Assembly (NCBI RefSeq): GCF_021730435.1
Contig: NZ_JABWGX010000028.1
Location: 1-61,396, forward strand
Direction of reading: 5' to 3'
DNA length: 61,396 nt
DNA from: Xanthobacter agilis
GTDB lineage: Bacteria; Pseudomonadota; Alphaproteobacteria; Rhizobiales; Xanthobacteraceae
The notes beneath the pieces were generated by a model. That model saw only the letters and a program-made list of their open reading frames with translations. It made no database searches and had not been told where the DNA came from. Below, one piece after another: positions 34,603-43,724 of this stretch; within the stretch, counting starts at the first letter, position 1, and each line of letters opens with the position of its first letter. The position numbers and the translations under genes were made by a program.

Positions 34603-34815
34603 ATGGAAATGAACGAGCGTCCGCGCAAGGCAACGCGACTGACCGTGAGTCTGGAAGAACAAGATTATCAGACTCTGTGCCAGATCGCGCTATCGAGGGA
34701 CGCTTCGGTTTCGTGGGTCATCCGCCAGGCGATCCGACAATTCATCGAAAGCTCGTCCGAAGCCCGTGGCCCATCGTCTATGTCTAGACCCCCTCGGAAG
34801 GGTGGTGAGGCATGA
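34603..34815 (+). CDS. Small CopG-like RHH protein heading the defence operon
   Basis: A 70-residue RHH protein: RKATRLTVSLEEQDYQTLCQ, SRDASVSWVIRQAIRQFI, then a polar tail. MEMNERP gives two possible starts (34603, 34609). It overlaps the helicase gene by ATGA, so it is co-translated and probably autoregulates the operon. RHH regulators are common first genes of defence loci. Confidence 0.75.
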   Translation: MEMNERPRKATRLTVSLEEQDYQTLCQIALSRDASVSWVIRQAIRQFIESSSEARGPSSMSRPPRKGGEA

Positions 34816-37800
34816 GGCTTATTAGGAACAGCGGGACGGACCGTGCCATCGACAGATTGCGCGAATGGCTGGATCAGGGCGCTCTCATAGACATCGTTTC
34901 CCCGTCCTTTTCACTGCTTGCATTTGCCGAGCTTCGAGGCGTTCTCGATCGAATCGAGCGATGCCGGCTGTTGCTGGGAGACGCCAGTTCCGTTCTTCCT
35001 AGCCTTCTCGGCGGTGAAGCTGACATCGTCTTCCGGGGACAACTTCAAGGGCGTTGGCTCGCCCGTCTCGTCGCCGAATGGGCGCGGAAGCGGGTTGAGA
35101 TTCGGCACGCACGTCGAACACCGCCACAGTCGCTAATACTCGTCAACGGCAAACCCGACTTCCGCCGGGCCATGGTCGGGACATGCTCATTCACGTCCGA
35201 TGGTCTGGGTGTCACCCCGAGCGGTCGATTGGGGTTGGTTCAAGCAACCGAGTCGGATGCCGAAACCGCTGATTTTTCGGAATGGTTTCGCTCGAACTGG
35301 GAGGACATCGAGGCGAGCCCATCGGCGAAGGCCCACTTTCTGAACGCACTGGAGGAAATCGCCTCGCAGCGCGCGCCATCTCTCGTCTATTTCCAGATAC
35401 TCTATCAAGTCTTCAAGGACCTGGGTGATGAGCTCGACGAGGAGCGGATCATCAAGTCGGCGACGGGCATTCGAAACACCGTCGTGTGGAAGAAGCTGTT
35501 TCGCTTCCAACGCGATGGGGTGGTGGGTGCGATCGACAAATTGGAGAGGATCGGCGGCTGCATTATTGCTGACAGTGTTGGCCTCGGAAAGACATTCGAA
35601 GCGCTCGCAGTTGTAAAGTACTATGAGCTTCGCAATGATCGCGTTCTCGTGCTTTGCCCGAAGCGCCTTCGTGATAATTGGACCCTTTATAAGGCAAATG
35701 ACCGCCGAAACATTCTGGCTTCAGATCGGTTCAATTATGATGTTTTGAACCACACGGATCTGTCGCGCGATGGCGGTGTATCCGGCGACATTGATCTTGC
35801 TCACGTAAACTGGGGCAATTACGACCTCGTGGTCATCGACGAGTCGCACAACTTCAGGAACAAGCCGACCCATAAGGACCGCGACAGCCGCTACGACCAC
35901 CTCATGAAACGGATCATTCTGTCGGGGGTGAAGACCAAGGTGCTGATGCTGTCTGCAACGCCGGTCAACAACCGTCTTGCCGACCTCAAGAACCAAATCG
36001 CATTTGTAACAGAAGGGAATGACGTGGCTCTTGCGGCCAATGGCATTCCAAGCATCGAAGCGACGATCCGGAAAGCGCAAGGGCAGTTCAATCGTTGGCT
36101 CGACCTTTCGGAAAGCGAACGCCGGCCCGCTAAGCTTATGGACATGCTCGGCTTTGACTATTTCAAGTTGCTCGACATGTTGACGATCGCCAGGTCACGA
36201 AAGCATGTGCAACGCTATTATGGGATTGAGGAAACGGGGCAGTTTCCTGACCGGCTGCCGCCGGTGAACATCAAGGCGGACGTTGATCTCACGGGTGAGT
36301 TTCGGCCTATTCGCGAGGTCAACAACGAAATTCGTCGCCTTACTCTCGGTGCCTACGCGCCACTGCGATACGTGCTGCCACACAAGCAGGCTGCGTATGA
36401 CGAGAAGTACAGTACAAAGATTCGAGGTGGCGATCAGTTCTTCCGGCAGCTCGACCGCGAGGAAAGCCTCACCCACCTCCTGCGTGTGAATATCCTGAAG
36501 CGCATGGAGAGTTCCGTTGCGTCGTTCTCCCTGACCATCGAACGCCAACTTGCGGACGTTGATGCACTGCTCGCCAAAATCGACTCCCATGACGACGCGA
36601 TCGAGGAAATCCCGATTGACGACGTGGATGTGGACGATCCCGCATTCGAGCCGCTGCTCGTCGGCCGAAAGGTCAAGGTGCTTCTCCAGGACGTTGACCG
36701 TATTCGCTGGCGACAGGATCTTGTCGAGGACCATGAACGTTTGGCGGCGCTTCTATCGGCCGCGCGTCTTGTTATCCCCAAACGGGATGCCAAGTTGGCT
36801 GCGCTCAAACGGCTTGTCGTTGAGAAGGTTCGTAATCCGATAAACCCGGACAACCGGAAGATTTTGCTGTTCACGGCGTTCGCCGATACGGCTGACTATC
36901 TCTATCGCGAGTTGGCCGATTGGGCGCGATCGGCGCTCGGCCTACATAGCGCGGTCGTTACCGGCGCTGGGGCGAATAAGACCACATTGCCGGGCGTTCG
37001 CGGGGACATGAGCAGCATTCTGAGCGCTTTCTCTCCAAGGTCCAAAGAACGGCCGGCAGAGCTTGTCGCCGAGGGAGAAATCGATCTTCTGATTGCCACG
37101 GACTGTATTTCGGAAGGTCAGAACCTTCAGGACTGCGATTACCTCGTCAATTACGATATCCATTGGAACCCTGTCCGGATCATCCAACGATTTGGCCGCA
37201 TCGACCGGATCGGCTCCCGAAACGCAAGGATTCAGTTGGTCAACTTCTGGCCGAATATGGAGTTGGACGAGTACCTCGACCTCGAATCCCGCGTCAGCGG
37301 GCGCATGATGCTCCTTGATGTGTCGGCTACCGGCGAGGAGAACGTCATCGAGTTCCAGGCGGGCAACGAGATGAACGATCTGGAATACCGTCGCGCGCAG
37401 CTTCAGAAGCTGCAGGATGCCGTGATCGATCTTGAGGACTTGTCCAGTGGCGTTTCCATCGCGGATCTCACACTCAACGATTTCCGGATCGATCTGGCGG
37501 GCTATCTGGGTGCCAATCGGGAGCGGCTCGATGCGTTGCCGCTCGGCACCTATGCCGTCACGGAGGCTTCCGACGACGGAGAGAGCCCAGTTCCGCCGGG
37601 TGTCATCTTCTGTTTGAGGGCCGTTGGCGAGGCAGCTTCCTCCGTCGTCGAGCCGGGCTATCCGCTGGCTCCCCATTACGTTGTTCATGTCGGAGAGGAT
37701 GGAGAAGTCCTGCTTCCCTACACGCAGGCGAAGCAGGTGCTCGATCGCCTGAAGAAACTCAGTCTCGGCCGTGACCAGCCGGACCAGGCGGCTTATGGTC

Positions 37801-38024
37801 GATTCGACAAGACCACGCGCGCCGGTCGCGACATGGAGCCCTACCGCAAGCTGCTCGCCCGCGCCGTCGGTACGATTGTCGGCAAACGTGAAGAGCGAGC
37901 GGTTGCCAGCCTGTTCCAAATGGGTGGCACCCACGCGGTGAAGGGGGAGTTTGCCGGCATCAATGACTTCGAGGTTGTCGCGTTTTTGGTGGCTCTGGCT
38001 CCGACGACGGACGTGGCGCCATGA
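34812..38024 (+). CDS. PLD-like / SNF2-family helicase
   Basis: A 1,070-residue superfamily 2 ATPase. The N-terminal about 200 residues look like a phospholipase-D-type nuclease-like domain (LDQGALIDIVSPSFSLLAFA), though no HKD motif is evident. The SNF2 core has Walker A ADSVGLGKTFEAL (about 250), motif II VIDESHN (about 342), motif III LSATPVNN (about 379) and motif VI IQRFGRIDRIGS (about 793). The C-terminal region is unassigned. It overlaps the DUF4391 gene by ATGA. Likely a DNA translocase of an anti-phage system, with the DUF4391 and downstream nuclease proteins as partners. Confidence 0.85.
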   Translation: MRLIRNSGTDRAIDRLREWLDQGALIDIVSPSFSLLAFAELRGVLDRIERCRLLLGDASSVLPSLLGGEADIVFRGQLQGRWLARLVAEWARKRVEIRHARRTPPQSLILVNGKPDFRRAMVGTCSFTSDGLGVTPSGRLGLVQATESDAETADFSEWFRSNWEDIEASPSAKAHFLNALEEIASQRAPSLVYFQILYQVFKDLGDELDEERIIKSATGIRNTVVWKKLFRFQRDGVVGAIDKLERIGGCIIADSVGLGKTFEALAVVKYYELRNDRVLVLCPKRLRDNWTLYKANDRRNILASDRFNYDVLNHTDLSRDGGVSGDIDLAHVNWGNYDLVVIDESHNFRNKPTHKDRDSRYDHLMKRIILSGVKTKVLMLSATPVNNRLADLKNQIAFVTEGNDVALAANGIPSIEATIRKAQGQFNRWLDLSESERRPAKLMDMLGFDYFKLLDMLTIARSRKHVQRYYGIEETGQFPDRLPPVNIKADVDLTGEFRPIREVNNEIRRLTLGAYAPLRYVLPHKQAAYDEKYSTKIRGGDQFFRQLDREESLTHLLRVNILKRMESSVASFSLTIERQLADVDALLAKIDSHDDAIEEIPIDDVDVDDPAFEPLLVGRKVKVLLQDVDRIRWRQDLVEDHERLAALLSAARLVIPKRDAKLAALKRLVVEKVRNPINPDNRKILLFTAFADTADYLYRELADWARSALGLHSAVVTGAGANKTTLPGVRGDMSSILSAFSPRSKERPAELVAEGEIDLLIATDCISEGQNLQDCDYLVNYDIHWNPVRIIQRFGRIDRIGSRNARIQLVNFWPNMELDEYLDLESRVSGRMMLLDVSATGEENVIEFQAGNEMNDLEYRRAQLQKLQDAVIDLEDLSSGVSIADLTLNDFRIDLAGYLGANRERLDALPLGTYAVTEASDDGESPVPPGVIFCLRAVGEAASSVVEPGYPLAPHYVVHVGEDGEVLLPYTQAKQVLDRLKKLSLGRDQPDQAAYGRFDKTTRAGRDMEPYRKLLARAVGTIVGKREERAVASLFQMGGTHAVKGEFAGINDFEVVAFLVALAPTTDVAP

Positions 38025-38806
38025 CGGAGGTGGCGGCAACTGACCCGATCATAACGGCTCTCGATTTGCCGCCGGGCGCGCGCCTTGACATGCGCGTGCC
38101 GAAGAAGGCGCTGCTTGAGCAGGGCGCGCCGACGGCGACTGACAAGCGGGCCATTCAAGACGGCATCGAAGAGATGCAGTGGATCGCAGCTCTCAAGCCC
38201 AACACCGTCGCCATACCGGCATTCGTGAACGAAGGCCGGAACTATTCGGAGATTGCGGTCCTATCCGCGACGCTTCGGCCGGAGGCACGCTCGCCCCGCC
38301 TCACGGAGCTCATTCATCGTGCCATTCCCTATCCGGTTCTGCTGATCACTCTGTCGGGCTCGCACTCGGCCTTGTCGGTCGCACCTAAGCGGGCGGCTCA
38401 GAACGAGGGCAACAAGATCGTGGTCGAACGCATCGTGCTCGCGGACGAGATCGATCCTGGCGCACCGTCGGCGATCGAACGGTCATTCCTGGAAAGCCTG
38501 GCACTCGCACAGCAACCCGCACGCGATCTATCGACGGTATACGATGGTTGGCTGGTTCGGATCGAGGCGCTGAATGCGGCGCGCGTCTCGGGCCATTTCA
38601 TGCTCACCAATGAAGCCGATCGGATCGACCGCCGTCGCTCGGCGCTGGAAGAGCACGCTCGGCTTTTGCGCGAGATCGCACAGTTGCGGGCGCAGGCGGG
38701 TCGCGCCAAACAGATTAGTCAACGGGTTGATTTGAACCAGAAGATCAAGGCGGTCGAAGCCGCGATCGATCGCGCCAAGCGGTTGATGCTGGGGGATGTT
38801 GAATGA
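38021..38806 (+). CDS. DUF4391 family protein
   Basis: A 261-residue protein of the DUF4391 family: VPKKALLEQGAPTATDKRAI, DGIEEMQWIAALKPNTVAIP, then IHRAIPYPVLLI and a C-terminal coiled coil (about residues 205-255). The family is regularly found beside SNF2-type helicases and type III-like methyltransferases in defence loci; biochemical function unknown. The two ATGA overlaps make it an obligate companion of helicase and DUF262 protein here. Confidence 0.8.
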   Translation: MTEVAATDPIITALDLPPGARLDMRVPKKALLEQGAPTATDKRAIQDGIEEMQWIAALKPNTVAIPAFVNEGRNYSEIAVLSATLRPEARSPRLTELIHRAIPYPVLLITLSGSHSALSVAPKRAAQNEGNKIVVERIVLADEIDPGAPSAIERSFLESLALAQQPARDLSTVYDGWLVRIEALNAARVSGHFMLTNEADRIDRRRSALEEHARLLREIAQLRAQAGRAKQISQRVDLNQKIKAVEAAIDRAKRLMLGDVE

Positions 38807-40752
38807 AGATTTCCACGATCCTGGACCATATCGACAGCGGGCACATGGCGCTGCCCGAGTTTCAGCGCGGTTATGTCTGGAACCGCGATCAGGTCCGGGG
38901 CCTGTTCGACTCGCTCTACCGGAGGCATCCGGTCGGCGGCCTGCTTGTATGGGCGACGGAGGCCAAAACGGCCGCACATCGCGGTGACGGTCCGATCGCG
39001 GCGGGCATCGTCAAGCTCCTGCTCGACGGTCAGCAACGCATGACATCGCTCTACGGTGTGGTGCGCGGGCATCCGCCGAAATTCTTCGATGGCAACACCC
39101 AGGCCTTCAGCGGCTTACGGTTCCATCTCGGAACAGAGACCTTCGCTTTCTACCAGCCGGTCAAGATGCAGGACGATCCGCTATGGATTGATGTCACCGC
39201 CTTGATGAAGGCGGGGAACGCCGGGCTTGGGGCGTTGATCGCTCAGCTTTCCGCCGATCCTGCACATGTCGCGAATGTCGGCGCTTATGTCGGCCGGCTT
39301 GGCGCTCTGCTCGGTGTCACCGAGATCGATCTGCACGTCGAGGAGGTCACCGGTCAGGACAAGACCCTTGATGTCGTCGTCGATATCTTCAACCGGGTGA
39401 ACAGTGGCGGCACCAAGCTGTCGAAGGGCGACCTGGCGCTGGCGAAAATCTGCGCCGAATGGCCGGAAGCCCGCGACTCCATGAAGGCCAAGCTGAAGGA
39501 GTGGACCGCCGCCGGCTACCAGTTCAACCTCGATTGGCTGCTGCGCTCCGTCAACACGGTTCTGACCGGCGAGGCCAAGTTCAGCTATCTCCACGACAAG
39601 GGCGCGCTCGACATTCAGGATGGCTTGAAGCGCGCCGGTAAGCATATCGATGCGAGCTTGAACTTCATCGCCGGGCGCTTGGGCCTGGATCATGACCAAG
39701 TCTTCTTCGGGCGTTTCGGCGTGCCCGTTATGGTGCGCTACATGGACAAGGCGAAGGGCCCGCTGGACGCCAAGGAGCGCGACAAACTCCTGTTCTGGTT
39801 CGCGCAGGCCGGCATGTGGGGGCGCTTTTCGGGGTCGACGGAAACCTTCATCGATCAGGATCTGGCCGCCCTCGAAGGGCTGAACGGCGGCCTGGACACG
39901 CTGTTGGAACAGCTCCGGCTATGGCATGGCGGCCTGCGGGTCGAGGCAGGCCACTTCACCGGCTGGAGCCTCGGTGCGCGGTTTTATCCGGTACTCTACA
40001 TGCTGACCCGCATGGGTGAGGCGCGTGATTGGGGGACGGGGTTGCCTCTGCGCGCGAGCCTGCTCGGGAAAATGAGCCGCCTGGAAGTGCATCACATCTT
40101 CCCCAAGGCGCAGCTCTACAAGCTGAAACACCGCAGGGCCGACGTTAACGCGCTCGGCAATTTCTGCTTCCTGACCAAGGACACGAATCTCAACATCAGC
40201 GACCGCCTGCCGGAAGAGTATTTCCCGCAGATCGAGGCGCGGCATCCCGGCGCGCTGGCGTCGCAGTGGATACCGACCGATCCCGCGCTGTGGAAGATCG
40301 AGCGCTACCTCGATTTTCTCGAGGCTCGGAAGGCGTTGCTGGCCGCGGAGGCGAACCGGCGCTTCGAAGATTTGCTCCATGGCGATACGCGCTGGCTCGG
40401 CACGGCAGCGCCGGTGACGGAGGCCGAGACACAGACTGCGGGCGGCATCACGAGCGAGGTCGAGGAAGCCGAACTCGAAGCCCTCAACGATTGGGTCGAC
40501 GGCCAAGGCTTGCCGCGTGGCCTGCTCGGCTTCGACTACGCCGATCCGGCCACGGGTGCGCAAAAGGCGCTGTTCGATCTGGCGTGGCCGGACGGTCTGC
40601 AGCCCGGCTTGAGTGCCCCCATTGCCGTGTTGCTCAATGAAGGTCCGGAGATCCTCGCCCTGGCGAGCAAGGCAGGATTCCGCTGCTTCACGTCCTCGGC
40701 TGATTTCCGCACCTATGTCGAAACCGAAATTCTGCACCTGGAAGCGGCCTGA
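38803..40752 (+). CDS. GmrSD-like DUF262 plus HNH nuclease
   Basis: A 649-residue protein. The N-terminal DUF262 (ParB-like NTPase fold) has ALPEFQRGYVWNRDQVRGLF and LLLDGQQRMTSLYG (DGQQR about residues 74-78), then FNRVNSGGTKLSKGDLALAK. A DUF1524-like HNH motif LEVHHIFPKAQL ... NALGNFCFL lies at about residues 427-460. GmrSD-type proteins cut modified (for example glucosylated) phage DNA. The extra about 170-residue C-terminus is unassigned. Coupled to DUF4391 by ATGA. An Asn/His-type HNH appears complete. Confidence 0.85.
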   Translation: MKISTILDHIDSGHMALPEFQRGYVWNRDQVRGLFDSLYRRHPVGGLLVWATEAKTAAHRGDGPIAAGIVKLLLDGQQRMTSLYGVVRGHPPKFFDGNTQAFSGLRFHLGTETFAFYQPVKMQDDPLWIDVTALMKAGNAGLGALIAQLSADPAHVANVGAYVGRLGALLGVTEIDLHVEEVTGQDKTLDVVVDIFNRVNSGGTKLSKGDLALAKICAEWPEARDSMKAKLKEWTAAGYQFNLDWLLRSVNTVLTGEAKFSYLHDKGALDIQDGLKRAGKHIDASLNFIAGRLGLDHDQVFFGRFGVPVMVRYMDKAKGPLDAKERDKLLFWFAQAGMWGRFSGSTETFIDQDLAALEGLNGGLDTLLEQLRLWHGGLRVEAGHFTGWSLGARFYPVLYMLTRMGEARDWGTGLPLRASLLGKMSRLEVHHIFPKAQLYKLKHRRADVNALGNFCFLTKDTNLNISDRLPEEYFPQIEARHPGALASQWIPTDPALWKIERYLDFLEARKALLAAEANRRFEDLLHGDTRWLGTAAPVTEAETQTAGGITSEVEEAELEALNDWVDGQGLPRGLLGFDYADPATGAQKALFDLAWPDGLQPGLSAPIAVLLNEGPEILALASKAGFRCFTSSADFRTYVETEILHLEAA

Positions 40753-40789
40753 GCGCGACCGACACAATGTGGGGAAAATGGGGGTGGTT

Positions 40790-41764
40790 ATGAAACCGCA
40801 GATGCTTTGGAGGCGCATTAGTCCAACTGATTTCCGTTCCATGAACGGAAATGCGTCCCCCCATGGCCGAGGCGGTGGCGCGATGCACATTTCCCTCGGT
40901 GTGAGAACAGACCATTTCCCTATTGATGACTTTCTGGATGCGCACGGGAAAACTGAAGTCACGATCTCTGCTGTTGCAGGCAGCAATCGCGCCAACATCA
41001 CCAACTTGGCGTTTAGTGGAAACCCCCAACGCAGAGGCGGGGAATGGCGAATCCGAGATCAGTATAGCAACCGTCACCCTGCGTGGACTCCGGCCGCTGA
41101 CTTCCCGTCTGTATATGACACCAAAAATCCCCCTTACATTTTCATCTTCAAGATAGGTAAGACATTTTACGCGCGATTTGTTCTCGACACCGAGATCGCT
41201 AAGCTAACATCTGCGGCTGGCGCTAGAGAGATATTAGATAGCAATACTGGATTGGGGCCAGCGTCTCCCGAACTCATAAAGGCGCTCAATGTCCCTCGGG
41301 TCAGCCGGATCGACGAGCTTTTGTTAAAACAAGACGATGATTACGGAGAGCCCTTCGATCCCAAAAATATACCGGATGGAAAGAACCGTATTATTGCAGA
41401 AATAGTCCGCCGCCTTGGGCAACAGGCATTTCGTCGAAAGCTCGTATCTGCGTACGGCGCCAAATGCGCTATGACGCGATGCAAGACCCAGTGGGTGCTG
41501 GAAGCGGCCCATATCGTGCCTTACCGGGGCTTGAAGACGAATGCTGTCTCTAACGGCCTATTGCTTCGTGCCGATGTCCACACACTTTTCGATCTCGGCT
41601 TAATATCGGTCGATCCAAAAATCCTGAAAACCAAGGTATCAAACATACTTAGTGGTTCGGAATACGAGGAACTTGATGGCCGAGAATTATCACTCCCATC
41701 CAGATCTACCCATTACCCAAGTATAGCAGCCCTCGAATACCACTACAGCATCTTTCATCCGTAG
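40790..41764 (+). CDS. HNH endonuclease with N-terminal recognition-like domain
   Basis: About 324 residues. The C-terminal HNH_2-type domain shows KLVSAYGAKCAMTRCKTQWV, EAAHIVPYRG (about residues 237-246), NAVSNGLLLRADVHTLFDLG. The N-terminal about 190 residues are not recognised but resemble DNA-recognition parts of restriction enzymes. ATG 40790 has GGGGTGG upstream; ATG 40778 is an alternative. Base composition drops sharply (23 of 60 G+C at 41,101-41,160), unlike the preceding genes. It may be a type IV-like or type II-like nuclease acquired separately. Confidence 0.75.
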   Translation: MKPQMLWRRISPTDFRSMNGNASPHGRGGGAMHISLGVRTDHFPIDDFLDAHGKTEVTISAVAGSNRANITNLAFSGNPQRRGGEWRIRDQYSNRHPAWTPAADFPSVYDTKNPPYIFIFKIGKTFYARFVLDTEIAKLTSAAGAREILDSNTGLGPASPELIKALNVPRVSRIDELLLKQDDDYGEPFDPKNIPDGKNRIIAEIVRRLGQQAFRRKLVSAYGAKCAMTRCKTQWVLEAAHIVPYRGLKTNAVSNGLLLRADVHTLFDLGLISVDPKILKTKVSNILSGSEYEELDGRELSLPSRSTHYPSIAALEYHYSIFHP

Positions 41765-41809
41765 CGGCTTCCCGGACACAATTGAACTCTAGACAATATG
41801 AGATGCTGA

Positions 41810-43714
41810 ATGAGCGATATTAAGAAAATGAACCGCGAGGCTCCCGAAGCCCAAAGCGCGGATCTCATGGCAAATAATGTGGTTGCGCTGAAAAGCCTAT
41901 TTCCCGAAATTGCGGTTGAGGGAAAGCTTGATCTCGACCTTCTCAAAGAGTTGCTAGGTCTATCCGTTGCTCAATCTGATGAGAGATTTGGTCTCAATTG
42001 GCATGGCAAGCGCAAGGCACGACAGATTGCGTTGACGCCCTCGCTGGGGACACTGCTCCCTTGTCCTGCAGAGAGCCTTAATTGGGATACAACCCAAAAT
42101 CTGATGATCGAGGGGGACAATCTTGAGGTCCTGAAGCTTCTACAAAAAAGCTTCGCCGCAAAAATCAAGCTTATATATATAGATCCGCCTTATAATACGG
42201 GGAAGGACTTTGTATATCCCGATGACTATCGCGATAATATTGGAAATTACCTTGAGCTAACGGGGCAAACGGAGGGTGGACGTCGCATCAGCTCGAATGC
42301 CGAAGCTTCTGGTCGATTTCACACGGATTGGCTGAACATGATGTACCCTCGATTGAGGGTCGCAAGAACGCTGCTTCACCCTGAGGGTGTTATTCTCGTT
42401 TCGTGCGATGACGGGGAGGTGGCAAATCTTAAGTTGATGCTGAACGAGATTTTTGGAGAAGAAAATTTCGTTGCGCAGTTTGTTTGGAAGGCGCGCCAAT
42501 TCAGCGACACGCGCGCAAACACAAACATATCAACGGATCACGAGTATATCCTGGCTTACTCCAGAGATGACGGAATTTCTCTAAAAGGCGTGGGCCGCGA
42601 CGAGTCTAAATTCGCCAATCCCGACAACGATCCTCGCGGAGAGTGGATGAGCCGTAGTATGCTCGGCCTCGCGACGCGAGATCAGCGGCCCAACCTTCAC
42701 TATGAAATCCGCGAGCCGTCCACAGGGCGGGTATTTCCGCCGAATCCATCGACCGGTTGGCGGTACTCGAAAGAAAAGATGACGGAGCTGATTTCTGAGG
42801 GAAAGGTGCTATTCCCCAAAAGCGATCAAGGTCGTCCACGCGAAAAAAAGTTCCGGAACGAAATGAGAGCGGAATTCATTGCGTTCCGCTCGATTATTGA
42901 CGGCGTACACACTGCGGATGGGACGCAAGAAATTCGGTCGCTCTTCGGAGTCGATCTCTTTGCTTTTCCAAAGCCGACAGAGCTGGTTGCAAGCCTGATC
43001 GAGCAGGTCGCAGGCGAAGGTGATATTGTTATGGATTTTTTTGCGGGGTCTGGCACAACCGGACATGCCGTAATGAAAAAGAACTCCGCCGAGAGTGTAG
43101 GGCGCCGCTATATTCTCGTTCAACTTCCAGAACCGCTCGATCCCAGCAACAGAGAGCAGAAGGTTGCCGCTGACTTTTGCGATAAATTGAAATTGCCACG
43201 ACGTATATCGGAATTGACAAAAGAGCGGCTTCGGCGTGCGGCTCAGCGCATTGAAGGGGAGAGCCCGCTTCTTAAGGGAGATCTCGGCTTCCGAGTCTTC
43301 AAGCTCGCATCGTCAAATATCCGCGCATGGCAACCCGATGTCGCTGATCTCGAGGACAGCCTTCTGAAGAATGCCGAACACCTCGTTCAGGGTCGCAAGG
43401 AGCAAGACGTGCTCTATGAGCTCTTGCTCAAGCTTGGCCTTGATCTCTGCGTGCCGATCGAGACGAAGACGATGGCCGGCAAGACAGTTCATTCCATTGG
43501 CGGTGGCACGCTGATCGTCTGTCTCGCTGACGGTCTGACCAAGGACGTAGTTGAGGAACTCGCGAAAGGCATCGTTGAATGGCGGAAGGCTTTGGCGCCG
43601 GCCGTTGATACACGCGTCGTGTTCAAGGACACCGGCTTCGCCGATGACATCGCCAAGACCAACATGGCCGCGATCCTGAACCAGGCCGGCATTTCCGACG
43701 TTCGTAGCCTGTGA
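41810..43714 (+). CDS. mod: Type III restriction-modification DNA methyltransferase
   Basis: A 634-residue beta-class N6-adenine methyltransferase. Motif IV DPPYNTG (about residue 126) precedes motif I DFFAGSGTTGHAVM (about 409), the order of type III Mod proteins. Between them lies the variable target-recognition region. The N-terminal part is AT-rich (25 of 60 G+C at 42,181-42,240) and the last about 130 codons are GC-rich (35 of 60 at 43,501-43,560), a mosaic. Res follows 10 bp downstream. Mod modifies host sites and also gives Res its specificity. Confidence 0.9.
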   Translation: MSDIKKMNREAPEAQSADLMANNVVALKSLFPEIAVEGKLDLDLLKELLGLSVAQSDERFGLNWHGKRKARQIALTPSLGTLLPCPAESLNWDTTQNLMIEGDNLEVLKLLQKSFAAKIKLIYIDPPYNTGKDFVYPDDYRDNIGNYLELTGQTEGGRRISSNAEASGRFHTDWLNMMYPRLRVARTLLHPEGVILVSCDDGEVANLKLMLNEIFGEENFVAQFVWKARQFSDTRANTNISTDHEYILAYSRDDGISLKGVGRDESKFANPDNDPRGEWMSRSMLGLATRDQRPNLHYEIREPSTGRVFPPNPSTGWRYSKEKMTELISEGKVLFPKSDQGRPREKKFRNEMRAEFIAFRSIIDGVHTADGTQEIRSLFGVDLFAFPKPTELVASLIEQVAGEGDIVMDFFAGSGTTGHAVMKKNSAESVGRRYILVQLPEPLDPSNREQKVAADFCDKLKLPRRISELTKERLRRAAQRIEGESPLLKGDLGFRVFKLASSNIRAWQPDVADLEDSLLKNAEHLVQGRKEQDVLYELLLKLGLDLCVPIETKTMAGKTVHSIGGGTLIVCLADGLTKDVVEELAKGIVEWRKALAPAVDTRVVFKDTGFADDIAKTNMAAILNQAGISDVRSL

Positions 43715-43724
43715 GGATGGTTCG

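Noticed and set aside
34156-34662. 168-codon minus-strand frame at the trb/defence junction
   Set aside because: No ribosome binding site or family; it runs antisense into DUF2274 and the CopG-like gene.
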